Below, piece by piece: positions 20,991 to 33,579 of a stretch of DNA of 64,000 nt. The position numbers and the translations under genes are program-made. Source of the DNA: Phanerodontia chrysosporium (Eukaryota; Basidiomycota; Agaricomycetes; Polyporales; Phanerochaetaceae). A model generated the notes under the pieces. The model searched no databases, was not told the DNA's origin, and worked only from the letters and a program-made list of their open reading frames with translations. The stretch is taken from positions 496,001-560,000 of the forward strand of contig MJGA01000002.1 of the NCBI GenBank assembly GCA_001910725.1, written 5' to 3'. The first letter of the stretch is position 1. Each line of letters opens with the position of its first letter.

Positions 20991-23827
20991 ATGGACAAGA
21001 CTCCCGCTGTGCCCGCTCTCCAGCTCTTCTCCCTCGCCGGCCACAACGTCCTCATCACAGGCGCGTCCCGCGGTACGTGCGCAGATCTGCTCGCCTTGCA
21101 CCGCTCTCCATGCCCTGGCCCCGTCCGTGCCTGCCGCACCCGCACCACGCAGTGCGCCCCGTCATCCTGTGCCGCTTCTCTGCGCACCGAAGCGGGCCAG
21201 GCCGCGCTTGACACGCTGTGCCGTGCATCCACAGCCACCACCGCCGCACACACCTTGCTCTTCTCACCCCCCTGCTGATCTGCATACTCACGTGTCCCGC
21301 TCTCCAGGCATCGGCCAGGCATGCGCCATCGCGCTCGCCGAGGCCGGCGCGGACGTCTGCCTCGTGCAGCGCCCCGGCAGCACCAACACCACGACTGCCG
21401 ACGCCATCCGCGCGCTCGGCCGCCGCGTCGAGCTCGTCGAGTGCGACCTCGCCGACCTCGCCGCCGTCAAGCGCGTCTTCCCGCAGGCCCTCGACAAGAT
21501 GGGCGAGGTCCACGTCCTCGTCAACTGCGGCGGCATCCAGCGCCGCGCGCCCGCCGTCGAGTTCAGCGAGGAGGCCTGGGACGAGGTGCGTCTTCTCCGT
21601 GTCCCGAGCCGCGCCTGCTGCTCACCGGGCTGCTGCTCTCTTCCTCCCATCCTCCCTTTCCTCCCGACCGCGTACAAACTCAAAACCTGCCACGCGCCCC
21701 TGCAATTCGCCCCCTCCCACACGAACGACACACACGTACGCCCTGCGCGACGCTCTGTGCCCGCGCATGACGTCGCCCGCGCCCGTGGCCCTTCCCACAC
21801 ACGCCGCGGCGATCTGCCCGACAACGCGCCTCTGTACGGCGCATGACGTCGCTGCGCTGCACCCGCACTGCGCCCGGGGCGCCGTGCCTCCCGTGCCACG
21901 CGCGCGCGTGCTGTTGCCTGGGCCCGCCCGCGTTACGGCACCATGGCGTGTCTTTCGCGTCTCCCGGGGGCTGCACCGTCCTGTGCACGACGTCCTGGCA
22001 CGCCGCGCACAACGTAAACACGGCGTGCTTCGCACGGACCCTTGATTCGCCCGCTCTACGCTCGCGCTGCGCGGTCGCCCGCTGGTCCTCTTCCCCCCTG
22101 GCTCCCCACCACGTATACGACACGCCGCGCCGCCTGCTGCCACTTCCCTCCCCGATCGCCCCGCACCCGCGCGATTCGCGTCGCGGCCCCGGCTGTCTCT
22201 CGCCCGTGCGCAAACGGCCGCCTGCTCGCGCTCGTTCGCGCTATTCGGCCCTGCACCGCATACGGCACTCGGCCTCTCGTCGTGACGGCACCCAATGGTG
22301 CGTGCACGCGCTGCGAAACGCTGCACCCGACAACGACGCCCGCGGCGGACGCCCTGCGCTGCCCGCGCGACCATGCGCGAACGCGTGCGTGCACGCCCCC
22401 GTGATCCTCGGGCATCCCGCCACACGCTGGCGCCGCTCGCATGACGACGGCGCAACACGGCCCCAACCCAACTCTCTGTCCCTGGCCCCGGCGATTTTCT
22501 TGCGCACGCCGTGGAACGCGCGCGAACGCGGTGGAAAACACACCGTCCCCACACGCCCGGACGTCACGCGTCGCGGGCCTGGTCCTTGGTGCCCCGCGCT
22601 GCTGCCGCGGCACTGCGCACCGCACCGCCGCGGACGCGACGTAACGCGACGTAATGCCCAAACAAAACGCGACGCCCCGGCCCCGCCCGCGCCGTGGTTG
22701 CTCGAACGAACCTGCTCGAACGCGCTCGAAACACCAACGGGTCGCGTCATCGCGCTGGCAACTCGGACGGCGTGGCACGACGGCACGTTAAATACGGGCA
22801 CGGCGGCGCTTTGTCTCTCCTTCTCTCTCTCTCCCCCCTTCTCTCTCCTTCCCGTTCGCGACCTCGCTCTGGACCGCCGCCGCTCGTCAACTCTCTCCCG
22901 CCACGAACGCATGTTACGTGTTTAAACTCTCTGTGGCTGGCTCGTGCACGCCCTTGCCCTGTGCGCCGTCTCGCCGCGCCGCCTCCGGCCGTCATTCCGC
23001 GGCACTTGCCGTTCTGTGGTGGGGGCGGAAACAGGTCCTGGACGTGAACCTCAAGGCGTGCTGGCTGCTCTGCCAGGCCGCCGGCCAGCACATGGTCCCG
23101 CGCCGCCGCGGGAAGATCATCAACTTCTGCAGTCTGCTGACGTACCAGGTGCGCACGGCACCGCCGGTCCTCGCCTTTTCCTGACTAGCCGCTGACACCG
23201 CGCCCGCCCCCTCTGCCGTGCTCCGCACCTTTTGGCTCTTGTCGCGGCGTTGCAGGGCGGGATCACCGTGCCCGCGTACGCCGCCGCAAAGGGCGCGCTC
23301 GGCCAGCTCACGAAGGCGCTCAGCAACGAGTGGAGCAAGGAGAACGTGCAGGTGAACGGCATCGTGCCCGGGTACATCGCAACGGACATGTGCGTGCGCG
23401 TCTCCCATGATTATTCTCCCTCCCCGTTTCCCCTTTCCTGCACATCCCCACGCAGCTTTTCCTTATCGCGCGTGCGCTGCGGCATCTCCGCGTCCGCCTG
23501 ACCGCGGCACGCTTCACATCCCTCGCGCGCGCGCGCGCGCGCCCCTGCGCGTGCCGCCTTCCCTGCCTTTCTTTTTTTTTTTTCGCGCCCGCCAGAGAAG
23601 GGAAGCCTGACGTGCGTTTTTTTTTTTTTGTGTGTGCTTTTGCGCGCAGGAACGAGAAGCTGCTCGCGGACCCGGTCCGCCTGAGCCAGATCAGCGAGCG
23701 CATCCCGGCCGGGCGCTGGGGCGAGCCGCGCGACTTTGCCGGCCCCGCCGTCTTCCTCGCGAGCGCCGCGAGCCAGTACGTCTCCGGCGAGCTCCTCGTC
23801 GTCGACGGCGGCTGGATGGGCCGGTGA
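20991..23827 (+). CDS. Short-chain dehydrogenase, KduD/2-deoxy-D-gluconate 3-dehydrogenase-like
   Basis: Five exons, 20991-21072, 21308-21585, 23035-23148, 23256-23389 and 23650-23827, join in frame to 261 residues, classical SDR length. Motifs in order: cofactor loop TGASRGIG (across the first intron), [14 protein letters not shown] with the catalytic Asn, Ser in NFCSLL, YAAAK with catalytic Tyr and Lys, and [17 protein letters not shown] after strand 4 is typical of KduD and gluconate 5-dehydrogenase relatives. It likely reduces or oxidises a keto-sugar acid using NAD(P)H. Intron 2 is 1,449 nt and introns 1 and 4 are also over 200 nt, all far longer than others in this window. It is paired head-to-head with the polyol dehydrogenase, as expected for two steps of one pathway. 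Confidence 0.85.
21586..23034 (+). other. Very long intron (1,449 nt) of the SDR gene
   Basis: It starts with GTGCGT and ends with ACAG; exons on both sides read in phase 0 into conserved SDR sequence. The interior is GC-rich with scattered ACG and CGCG motifs and a CT-rich stretch at about 22801-22852. Long open frames on both strands show no recognisable protein domain. Confidence 0.6.
23524..23543 (+). repeat. GC dinucleotide microsatellite in the last SDR intron
   Basis: About nine tandem CG units are directly visible. The same intron also has two T runs (near 23571-23583 and 23618-23630). Confidence 0.85.
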
Positions 23828-26800
23828 GCCCGCACAGCTCAGGGGTGCAGGCGGGCGGTGGAGAAGGAGAAGCGTGCAGGGCCGGGCGGGAACACAATTG
23901 GGGCTGCTGCTGCTGCGTTTGGGCATCCTCGCATTCCAGGTGTTTTTCTCCTCCGCGCTTTGCTGCTGCTTCTGCGGGATGTGTGTAGGGGTGTCGCACA
24001 GTGTAACAAGGAACACGCAAACAAGCTTTCTCGGCCGGGCGCCCAGCGTCCTGACCGCCGGAGAACATTCGCGTCCTCGCCTCACCCGTTGGCAAACTCT
24101 ACTGCGTGCAATACAGCTTCCTACGAAGCAGGCCCTGGCAGGCTGCACCACACCTGGCCCTGCCCTGCCTGCCCGGATCCCAACGAGCCAGACGCAGCCC
24201 TGGGCTCGTGTGCCTTTTAGAGTTTCCCGCCGCCGGGGTCCTCCATCGGAGGTGCGTGCGGAGCCTGGTTGTGGCGACCTGCGCTTTTTGGGCGCATGGT
24301 TCGTCCTCCCTCGTGTGCGTGTGTTCGTTACGGGGTTTTTTTTTTTTTCTGGGTGCGCGCGCCGCGCGTGCGCGGGTTGTGGCGGCGGGCCCTGCAGAGG
24401 GCGGCATCATGCAGCAAAGCGCAGGGCACGCCCCACCTGGCTGCGCTGGTTCAGCGGGAAGGCCCCGGCTGCTGCGAGGACGCGTCTCGCGTGTCTCGCG
24501 ATGGCCCTTGACTCAGCGGCTGCACAAGCGTGATATCCGTAGCACTCTCGCAAGGCCGCACAAGCATGGCATCCGTAGCACCCTCGCAGGAGCGCGAGGC
24601 AGAAGTTCGAACGGGACGAGCAGTGTGTGTGTGTGCACCGGGCGCAGTGAGCAAATGATAGTGTGTCCCGTCAGAGAAGGCTGGGCGTGCGCACGTGCGA
24701 ACGGCAGGCCCTGGAAAGCGTATCGACGCCCGATAGCGAGCACTGCACACGGAAGTGCGCGGCGCGCCCCTGCGCTGCGCTCCGCGTGCTGCGTGTGGCG
24801 CCTGTGTTGTGGCACCGTGCAGCGGCGCGGGTGCCACAGGCCCTGCACCGCAGAAGCCCCCGGCGAGAAACGGGGGGTGACACGCCAGGGTGTGTGCGTG
24901 CACAGCGGGCCTTGCGCAGGGAGTGTTTGCCCAGAGCGGCCTCCGCGGGCCCATCGCGCAGGGAGGGGCAGGCAGCGCAGGGTCCGCAGGGAGGCCAACT
25001 GCGTCGCCGGTGCATGCGCTGCTTGCGCGGCGCAGGCTTGGGGGGCCTGCAGCACAGGGCCTGGGGCCTGGGCCCCCGCGGGCGACGGCACCCTGGGCAG
25101 CGATGCGTGGCTTGCGCGGCGCGCGCCCTGCGAGGGACGGTGCGTGCGGATTGAGGCTCCAGGCAAGGCGGCGTGCGGTGCTGCCGGCCGTGGCGCTGCC
25201 GCCTCGATCTGCGTGCCGCACCATCGCGCAGGGTCTGCGCAGGCCACTTGCGCCATTGGCCGCGCGAGCACGGCCTGGGGAACGTGTCTGGCCCTGCCGC
25301 ATTGCATGAATTTTGCCTGGGTGTGTGCGTGTATTTTTTTTTCTCTTCGTGGGTGTGCCTCCGACGGGAGCACACCCCAGCGCCAGTGCGGCCAGCCTTC
25401 TAGCACATTCAAGAACATCAGCTCAGGTCGTCCGGATTCGCAGTTGAGGATCATGGCCGCGCCGCGCGGGGGCTTCCGCCCACGCGAGCATCATTCCTGT
25501 GACCAGAGCGGCGATGCTTGGACAGCAGGGTCTGCGGAGCGAGTCGGGGAGCAAAAAACGCGATGCCAGAGCCCCGACGCGGGCCCGGCTTTCCGTATTC
25601 GAGAAGACGAGAAGGCGGGCTGGGCGAGAAAAGACAGCCAGGGACGACTGAACACGTATTTCTGTGTCGCCCGCAGGAAATCGATAACCGCTCCTCGACG
25701 CATGCCCGAGCGTTGATTGCGAGGGCGAACGCCAGCCGTTTCTATATTCGCGGGGCAGCTTTCAAGGGCTCATCCGAGTCCCGGCGGCGTTCTCTCGAGA
25801 GGGTCGGTGGGTCGTGGGCCAGGAAACATGCTGCTGGTCCCGAAAGCCTCCATCTCGTGCCGGATTCGCGCGGAAGTAGGGATCGTTGATGTCTAAATAG
25901 GCACCGCATGCGGCTCGCCTCCCGAGGGCCCGCAGACAGAACAAGGCACGTACGACCATCGGGGCAGGTGTGGATAAGAATTGAGGCTCCAGAACCGGTG
26001 CATCGGGTGTCTGCGAGGCTGACATGAATGGGCCAGCCTTGCGACTTTCGGTGGCGATCTGAGCACATCTAGGATGATATCTGGGCCCCTACGAAGACGA
26101 CAGCCAGGGCAGAGCAGTATCAGGCGAATGTCACCCACTTGTCTGCGAATATTGTATCGGCCTTTGCACTTCAATCGCTGAAGCTGGGACCCTGCCCATG
26201 GCGATACCTTCTATATCAAGAGGCGGTCCATCCACCATGTCCGCCAGATGGGTATCATGGAAGATACAAGTCTAGACAAGGTCGCTTCATTGTTAGCAGG
26301 ACAAGTAAGGCAGGAGTACAGTAGCGTACTAGTGGCGCGTGCGTCAGATGTACGGGGGAATGCATCGCTCTGCTCTGATCTACGTCGACAGTCCTAGCGA
26401 AGCCGTGCTCCTGTTACCTGTGGCTACCATGCCCTATCTTGGTGTGCAGAAGCTTCTGCTGTGTTTCGTTTGTTCGCTGGGTGTGAGCGACATGATGGGA
26501 GGTCGGAGAGCGGCGCTCCCTGACCAACTTGGGCCGCACGACACGAGTGATCGTGAATGATCTGATTGGCTCCCGTCTCGATTATTCACCTGCATCATTT
26601 AGATGTAACTTACCAAGCATCCAGTGATTTAGATTCGCAGGATATTCGCTGTCGATAAAGATGTTCAACCTACTGCTCAGCTGTACATGGCATAATCAAT
26701 CAGGTGTTTGTTGTCAGGCTGCTCTCGACGTCGAACAATCTAGACTTATGCTGAAGTCAAACTTAACGCAAATGTGATGCACATGGCTGTCGGTGGAGCG

Positions 26801-29800
26801 GTGGTTACACTCTATTGCATACAGGGAAAGTAGGCTTCAGCGATATTTGGAGACTGAATTGCGACGCACCGCAACTTCGAAGCCTCTCCACGGATACAAG
26901 GCTTAGTGGAGCACATGTTCGAGGCACTGGACAGTCTATGCCGGCATACGGAGTGCGAAATCCCCGTCGGTTTCAGCCTGGCCAGCCCATGATGCTACGT
27001 TCGAGGCGACATGAGGCGACCCAGATGGCGTCCGGTACCCGGAGCCTCTTGAGCTACTTCGACGTCGTCAAGTGAAGCAGCGCCGGCATCGTCAATCGGG
27101 AGTCTGGTCTGGGCAGCGCTGGAGGCAGCGGCCATTGGAAGGGCGCAACGGAATACCGCGGGCCGCGTCACCGCCAATCCCACCTTGTGGAAGGCCGAAT
27201 CGTCCGTCGAGATCGTGGTGATTTGCTTTGGTCGACGTCGCCGTGATGTCGTGCTGGAAGAGCTGCTGCATTCAGGGAGATAGTCTTGCCATATCCAATA
27301 AGCCTGCTAGTCTGAAAAGCAGGGAGTAAGTTCGAAATATTGTGGCACCCACGGACCCGTGAGTACCCACTTTCGTGGACACATGAGTGAATGCTCGTTC
27401 GACTGGTTCAGATGGGGCACAATTGAAACAACATTGCACATAGGAACTGCCAGTCAGCGTCAACATTTGAGAAGAAAGGACAGATGAGTTGACGTTATCG
27501 TCCCTGCACGAACGCCAGGCATGACGGGATCACGGGGGACGTCTTGTTAAATATTGAAAGCATGAGCAGGCATCAGGCCTGCACGACATAACAGGACGCC
27601 AGCTGGGAAATGACGACGTGATCGAGAGAACGCGCCGAGTGGCCACCCCCACACACGTCCTCATGTGTCGGTGGACTTAGAGTGCCACCGAGGAGCAGCG
27701 CGACAGTGATTTGTGGAACGTTTCCAATCTGGAAACACGTGGGAACAGGGTTGTTTAGGTATAACTTTCCCAACGTTTTCCTAGATGAAGATTCAAGCGT
27801 GGACATATGACGAGACATGCTCGGCGGAACCTCGAAACGTAGATCATGAGAAGAAGATAGCTGGAAACGAGCACTTACAGCCCTGCAGACCGACATGGCG
27901 AGCTTCACCGCATGCAATGTTCAAAGCATTCGTGCGGGACGGAGAGGCACATCTGGATCGGTCTTGATCAGTCTACGCCAACACTTTGAGGAATAACACC
28001 GCTTGTGCACAGGGGAACAGCTAGGGGCGCAAGATAATGTTGGTGGAATTCAGGAGCGACGATTAGACGGCTGACCAAAGGCCGTTTCGTAAGATCATCA
28101 TCTACGGCGTAGGCGGTTGATTGCGTGCTGAGCCAGCGTGTGAATTAGAACGCTGAAGAACGGCACTGCGGGACGAGTTTGTTCGGTGAGAGCATTGCCA
28201 ATGCAATTAAGATTCGGAACAAAGGAAGTACGATGCGTTGGATGTGCGCTTCGTCGCGATAAAGAGGCACACGCACCACAGTTCCCCAGCCTCGGTTTGA
28301 CGAGTATTTGCATCATGCTTGCGCTCCAGCCGTCTGAGGAGAAGGCATTGGCGTGCCGACTGCATACGAATTAGAGTGCTATTCGCCGGGTACAGTATGA
28401 TCCCTTCGACGGCGCAAAAGCCATACGAGTAACCCAGCTGCCCACTCCGAGACCGGGCCAGAGCGGACAGCAGGAAAGCCTTCGTAGTCCGCTGGAACAG
28501 GAGAAAATCGCGCCCCGGCTGGAGCACAGCCTGTTGATGACCAGACTATGCAGGGCTCGTAAGATTTTCAGGCAAAATGGCCAAGCGCGGGAGAAGCCTA
28601 GTACAACGGAAATGAGCGAAAGTTATACCGCACGTCCAGATTAGGTATCTGAATACATACACCGAGTATCGAGGCCTGACATGCTGTTGGGTCTGGAGCC
28701 AATTCAATGCTTTCGTGTTGTGTGTATCTCAGTTGCCTTGTAATGCACGCGGACGAAAATCCTGCTCATGCTTGCTGAATGTTGAAAGAGCCTGGACTGT
28801 TGATATGTGGAAGTTACATTCTCCTCCTCAAGGCGTCGACGACCCGCCGGTCCCCAGGTTCGATTGAGTCGGACAGAGAGATAGCAGCCAATATGTGACC
28901 GTCGCCAATGTAAGGGACGGGGCTTTCGTGAGCGTCAACGACCCTGCGGCTGCGCTGAAGGACGTCTATCGGAAAACCGGCAGCAAGTAGAGGAAGAACG
29001 TGCAAAGGTCAGGCTCAGGAGCTCCGAGAAGGAGTCAAGTGACAAGAGTCGGACCTGAAAAGTAAGCGACGGCATGTTCGGGCAGGATCTCCATGCACAG
29101 GGTAGAGGTAGCCGTAAGGTTATCGAGGTTCCACAATGTCGGGTGACGAGGCCCCTCTTGTGCTTCACCGAGAACACGAGGTCGAGGTCGGGGCTGCCAG
29201 AGAAGCGCAGAGCAGCGAGTTTTTAGAACTCCGCAGACAGGAAGGAAGCCGCTGGCGCTCTCCCCGGCGGAGGGCGGAAGCGGCGGACACCAATGTGAAG
29301 ATGAGGAAAAGCCTGCATGGTGAACTAACTGCAGTGAACGCTAGCTGCAAGGGTCACTCGCCGAGAGACCTGCAGGCCTGTTGTGACACAGACGGGGTGT
29401 TGAATCGGAATGAGGCCCGGTACATCCTGAGAAGGGAGACACTATGCCGGAAGTGCCTGAGCTCGCGGTCAGCGTCGTGGGCAGCCGCGGTAACCCTGAT
29501 GTAGCCTTGGGTGCTTACCTGTGCATGCCGGAGGAAGTTGGACCTTAGTAGCGTTTTGGGGTGCTGCAGGATGCCGACAGCGCCACCAGCTTATTCTGTC
29601 AGAAGAACGGGCAAGTCCGAGTGAGCTGATGAAGACGCCGTCCGTACCGCGACACCTGCAAGAACCGCTGTAGGCATACACAGGCAATGAACCTACCATC
29701 AGACGGCGCATGAGAACGTCGTCCGGACATATGGAGAAAGAAGGGCCTGCGTCTGAAAATGTACGTTACCTCGTGTGCGCAGTCAGGGTCCTCCTTTTGC

Positions 29801-32235
29801 AGAGAGAGGCGAACGGCTTCCAACTGTAAGCACGTTGATGTTAAGGATAGTACATTGCACTAGAGCGGCTGTAAGGAGTCGACGCAATGCAAGGAAGGAT
29901 GAGTTTGTGTATGCGAATAAAACACGGACGTGAAACATACGTCCTGAGAGTCTCGGACGCCCTGCCGGGTTTCTCATGCTCCCTAGTACGCCAGGAGGCA
30001 CGTAGTGCTCCGTGAAAACGTAAACGACCAAAGCATGGGAGTGCATGGGGAAAATCACTAGCGGTAAGGATGCTCGTCCCCTGCCGTAGCAAAATCAAGA
30101 TCAACGGTTGCGCGGGTCCGCACGCAAACAGAGGGCACTCACGGTATCTTATCATCACGTATTTCGCCAGACAATCTCCGCACCGTCTTCAATATGCCTG
30201 CCAAAGTTGCGAGCGCGCATCACATACACATACACATTTTCTCGTTAACGAGGCCGACCGCTCTGACGTAAAGAGCTCCTATCAGAGGAACCCATGGTCA
30301 ATGACGCTGGGATTTAGTGCTAAAAGCGGGAGATGATCGTTCACCTGCAGAGTGGTGGTGCAGTCGCCGCTCGATGAATACACGTGCATGTGTCGTACCA
30401 TCGCTTCATGCGGGACGCAAATTGATGCCAGTACGAAATGTGAGAATCTCAAAGCAGCCAAACAAACCCTGTACGGTTCAGTCTAACCGCAAGTCCTATC
30501 GTCTAGAACGTCTGACAGGCCCTCCTGTGGCATCCCGGTGGCGGGCAGTTGTGCCAGGCGATGCTCTTCCATCGGGACCCCCCGCATGCGGACCGTTACT
30601 CAGCCCTGCGTGTTGGGCCGGTCTCGGACAACGACCGACCTAGGGCAGATTGGGAGCGCACGTACGGCATCGAATGATTCGGATGCGGATTGCGGTTCAT
30701 GCTACCCGACTGTGGTCGGGACGGGGTCCGGATATGCAGTATTCCCCGCGTCTCGGCAAAGCCAAATCTGTCCAATACGTGTAAGAACTACCTGGGGAAA
30801 AGATTGCAAGGTGACACCGGGAGACTGTCCGGAAATGAGGGAGAGCGCCGTGGAACGTGGCGGTCCGACTCCTGGCAAATCGGGAGCTTTGAGGGCACAC
30901 AGCACCGTCATCATACGAGTTCTAGACACCAAACCGAGGTAAATAGATTGAATCCTACGACTCAGACCCACACAGCAGCTGCACATATTTGCACACTTAC
31001 CCAAGTCTACCTAACGAATGCTATGCTTTCTGCTGAACATGGGCCACGGCGTGGTGTGCTCGGGTGAGGAGTTCCGTCGCAATTCCCGGGTCGCCTGATG
31101 GTGATTTATCAGCGCTGCATTCGCGGATTTGACCTCGACGAACACAGGATATACGGACCGGTCCGACCTCTCTCGAGTGCATCGCATGGCACCGCAATCC
31201 GTTGAAATCGCAGCTACAGCACGTTCCCGATCTAGATACCCTCCTCATTCTTCGCTAGGAAACTCGGCCCGAGCGTAACAGTTAGGGCTTGTTCCTACGA
31301 AAACCATGACAATGAGCGCATGTAGCCCTTGAAGTTCGTCGAGGCTGTCGAGCATATGTGGCAGCGCGTACAGATATGTGGAATAATAGGTTATGAAGCA
31401 TACCGTTGAAACATTCTGAGACAGCCTGGCAGCTCAGCACGAAGTCTAGGGACCTAACTACAACGGACGAGCAGACAAGATTATCGGTCAGAAACCCTGA
31501 TTCCTTGGCGGATCCTGCAGCTTACCTGGAGCGTGTCATTGTGTTATTAGTCGTTCGGTCAACTTTGAAAGACGGGCGTATTCTCTGGCTTGATAGGAGC
31601 TCGGTTGGAAACCTGCCCGCCTAGCTGTCAGCAATGTTCGTCTACCCGACAAGATGCAGTCGCACCTCAGGAGGTTCGCCTACTATCCCTCCCACTTATC
31701 CTTCTCTAGTGCATCCCACCACTTCGCTGCGACCTGTTTAGCTAACAGCCCCGGCACGTTGAAGAGACAGGCATGTTTTGCTATCAAAAGGTCAGAGACA
31801 TCGGTGATTTTAGCGATCGAGATGACACCTTTTCAGAATAGGTCATGAACTACCTACTTTACAACCTGACAAGAGTCCCCGATGCACAACAGATTCCCTG
31901 TGTGCAGATTTTCCAAGAGTGGTGGAGGAAAGTCAACGGGAAGGTAGCGACCCGTATCTGACGGAAAGTGAGCTTCACTGCTCATGGGAACGTCGCACTG
32001 TCGCAGCCTTTGACTAAACACTATGAGAACGACCTCACGGCTCATCCTCAGGGCCAGAAGGCAGCGCCAAGCGCTCTGGACACAACTGGGTGGCAGTGGG
32101 TGTCTCTGGACGCACGGGGCGCATCAGCCCTGAGCGCGGCGGAGGACGAGAACTCGTGACGTCAGTGCTTACTAAGGCGCGTGACATGGACGAACAGTGG
32201 TGAGAGTGTCGGCAGGCTGGCCGTCGCGGCGACGC
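23828..32235. other. 8.4-kb interval without a recognisable gene
   Basis: The first part, to about 25.7 kb, is GC-rich with T runs near 24338 and 25336 and a short tandem repeat. After that base composition falls toward the genome average and stop codons are frequent in all frames. No transposase, reverse transcriptase, integrase, terminal repeat or splice-linked gene was recognised. Short coding-like patches (minus strand 25.76-26.03 kb, plus strand about 28.90-28.99 kb and 29.14-29.32 kb) could be decayed genes, but I could not assign them. Confidence 0.4.
24518..24589 (+). repeat. Tandem repeat, two copies of a 36-bp unit
   Basis: Units begin GGCTGCACAAGCGTGATATC at 24518 and GGCCGCACAAGCATGGCATC at 24554. 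Both continue with CGTAGCAC and CTCGCA, with about four mismatches across 36 bases. Confidence 0.75.
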
Positions 32236-32340
32236 ATGCGCTCTCTGCATCTGACCAGAACCTTTGCGTCAGCGTTCAGACTTGGATTCGCACAGCGACG
32301 TACCCTCGCCTTCAACCAGCCCGTACATTCTCTACCTCCC

Positions 32341-33308
32341 ATGATGTCCAAGGAAGTCGTTGCGGAGCCTGCGAGCAAGAAACAGAAGAAGGAGGAGTAT
32401 ACACTCTACTACGTGCGTTGGTATTGCGTTGGTGTTGGAGTGGTCCCTGACCGTGAGAGACAGTGGCCAGAGCTTCCCGGACGCGGCGAGCACGTCCGTC
32501 TCGCTTTTGAGTATGCTGGAATCCCCTACAAGGAGGTCAACGACCCGGACAAGATGCTGAGTGCCATTACCGAGCCTAAGAAAAGCGGATTCCCTCCTCA
32601 TTTCGCGCCACCGGCGTTGAAGCTCCCATCGGGGCGTATCATATCTCAAACGCCTGCGATCCTGAACCACATAGCGCCCAAGCTCGGGCTGGCAGGGAAA
32701 AGAGACGGTGAAGATGAAGAAGAGACACGCAGCATAGTCAACCAGTTGGTCCTAACAGCATTGGATCTCAACAACGAGGTGAGTTTCTAGGATTAGTCGT
32801 TGCTAGAGTTGAGTGACACGGTATACCTTTAGTCGCACGATGTCCATCACCCGATTGACGTGGGGGAGTATTACGAGAATCAGAAGGAAGCGGCGTTGGA
32901 GAGAGCAAAGGCCTACCGTGCCTCCCGACTTCCTAAATTCCTAGCATACTTTCAAAAGGTGCTCGAGTCAAACCCGGAGGCAAAGACGAATGGAGGGACG
33001 TACTTGGTCGGATCCTCTACCACCACTGCCGACTTGGTTCTTTTCCAGGTGAGCAAGTTGCTCCCCTCCCTACCCGCATATAGGCACTCAAAAGCCGTTC
33101 GCCTGCGTAGGTGATGGATGGCGTAAGCTACGCATTCCCCCGCCGCATCGCTGCGCTGAAGAAGACCGGGAAATATGACAATGTCTTCGCGCTGAAGGAG
33201 CGCGTAGAGAATGAGGTCGCTATCAAGGAGTACCTGGCGAGTAGTCGTCGTAAGAAGTACGGCATGGGCATCTTCAGGCACTACGAGGAGCTGGACGGCG
33301 AGCAGTAA
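32341..33308 (+). CDS. Glutathione S-transferase (sigma-like / fungal GST)
   Basis: Four exons, 32341-32412, 32464-32778, 32833-33048 and 33111-33308, all joined in phase 0, give 266 residues. Splicing the 51-nt first intron yields YTLYYWPELPGRGEHVRLAFEY split across two exons, the typical start of a GST thioredoxin fold with its Tyr region and PGRGE-x-VRL. A proline-preceded strand (GRIISQTPAILNHIA) provides the gamma-glutamyl binding Ser/Gln-Thr region. The all-helical C-terminal domain includes TTADLVLFQ with the conserved Asp of the hydrophobic staple. An in-frame upstream ATG at 32236 would add 35 residues rich in Arg, Ser, Leu and Phe without acidic residues, resembling a mitochondrial presequence, so two starts are possible. 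Role: conjugation of glutathione to electrophiles, or peroxide defence. Confidence 0.85.
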
Positions 33309-33579
33309 ACCAGCGTAGCGCATTTATATGTCGAAAATCGTTGATGAAATGTAGTTTGTACACAGCTTGGGACTTGGAGAAGGGCGTGGACATGGTGAAC
33401 GCTGATGACGACCCTGGCTGAGCACGTCGGGGGTGGTGGGGGAAAGGCAACTTTGCAAGACTCCGGGCTGCGGCACGAACTACCGATGGTGATGCGTTTA
33501 CCACGTGGCCGCCCATTTGGCTGTCGGTTGATGGCATTTCCTTTTTTGAACTTTTTGCAGCTCCTCGATCCTTGCGGCA

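Noticed and set aside
21622..22554. Minus-strand open frame of 310 codons inside the long SDR intron
   Set aside because: Overlapping open frames in all directions and no recognisable protein features; likely a GC artefact.
24106..25716. Plus-strand open frame of about 535 codons
   Set aside because: Low-complexity composition and competing long frames on the opposite strand; no domain or gene-like start context.
28850..28880. GGTTCGATTGA, similar to a tRNA B box
   Set aside because: No A box at the right distance and no cloverleaf can be drawn.
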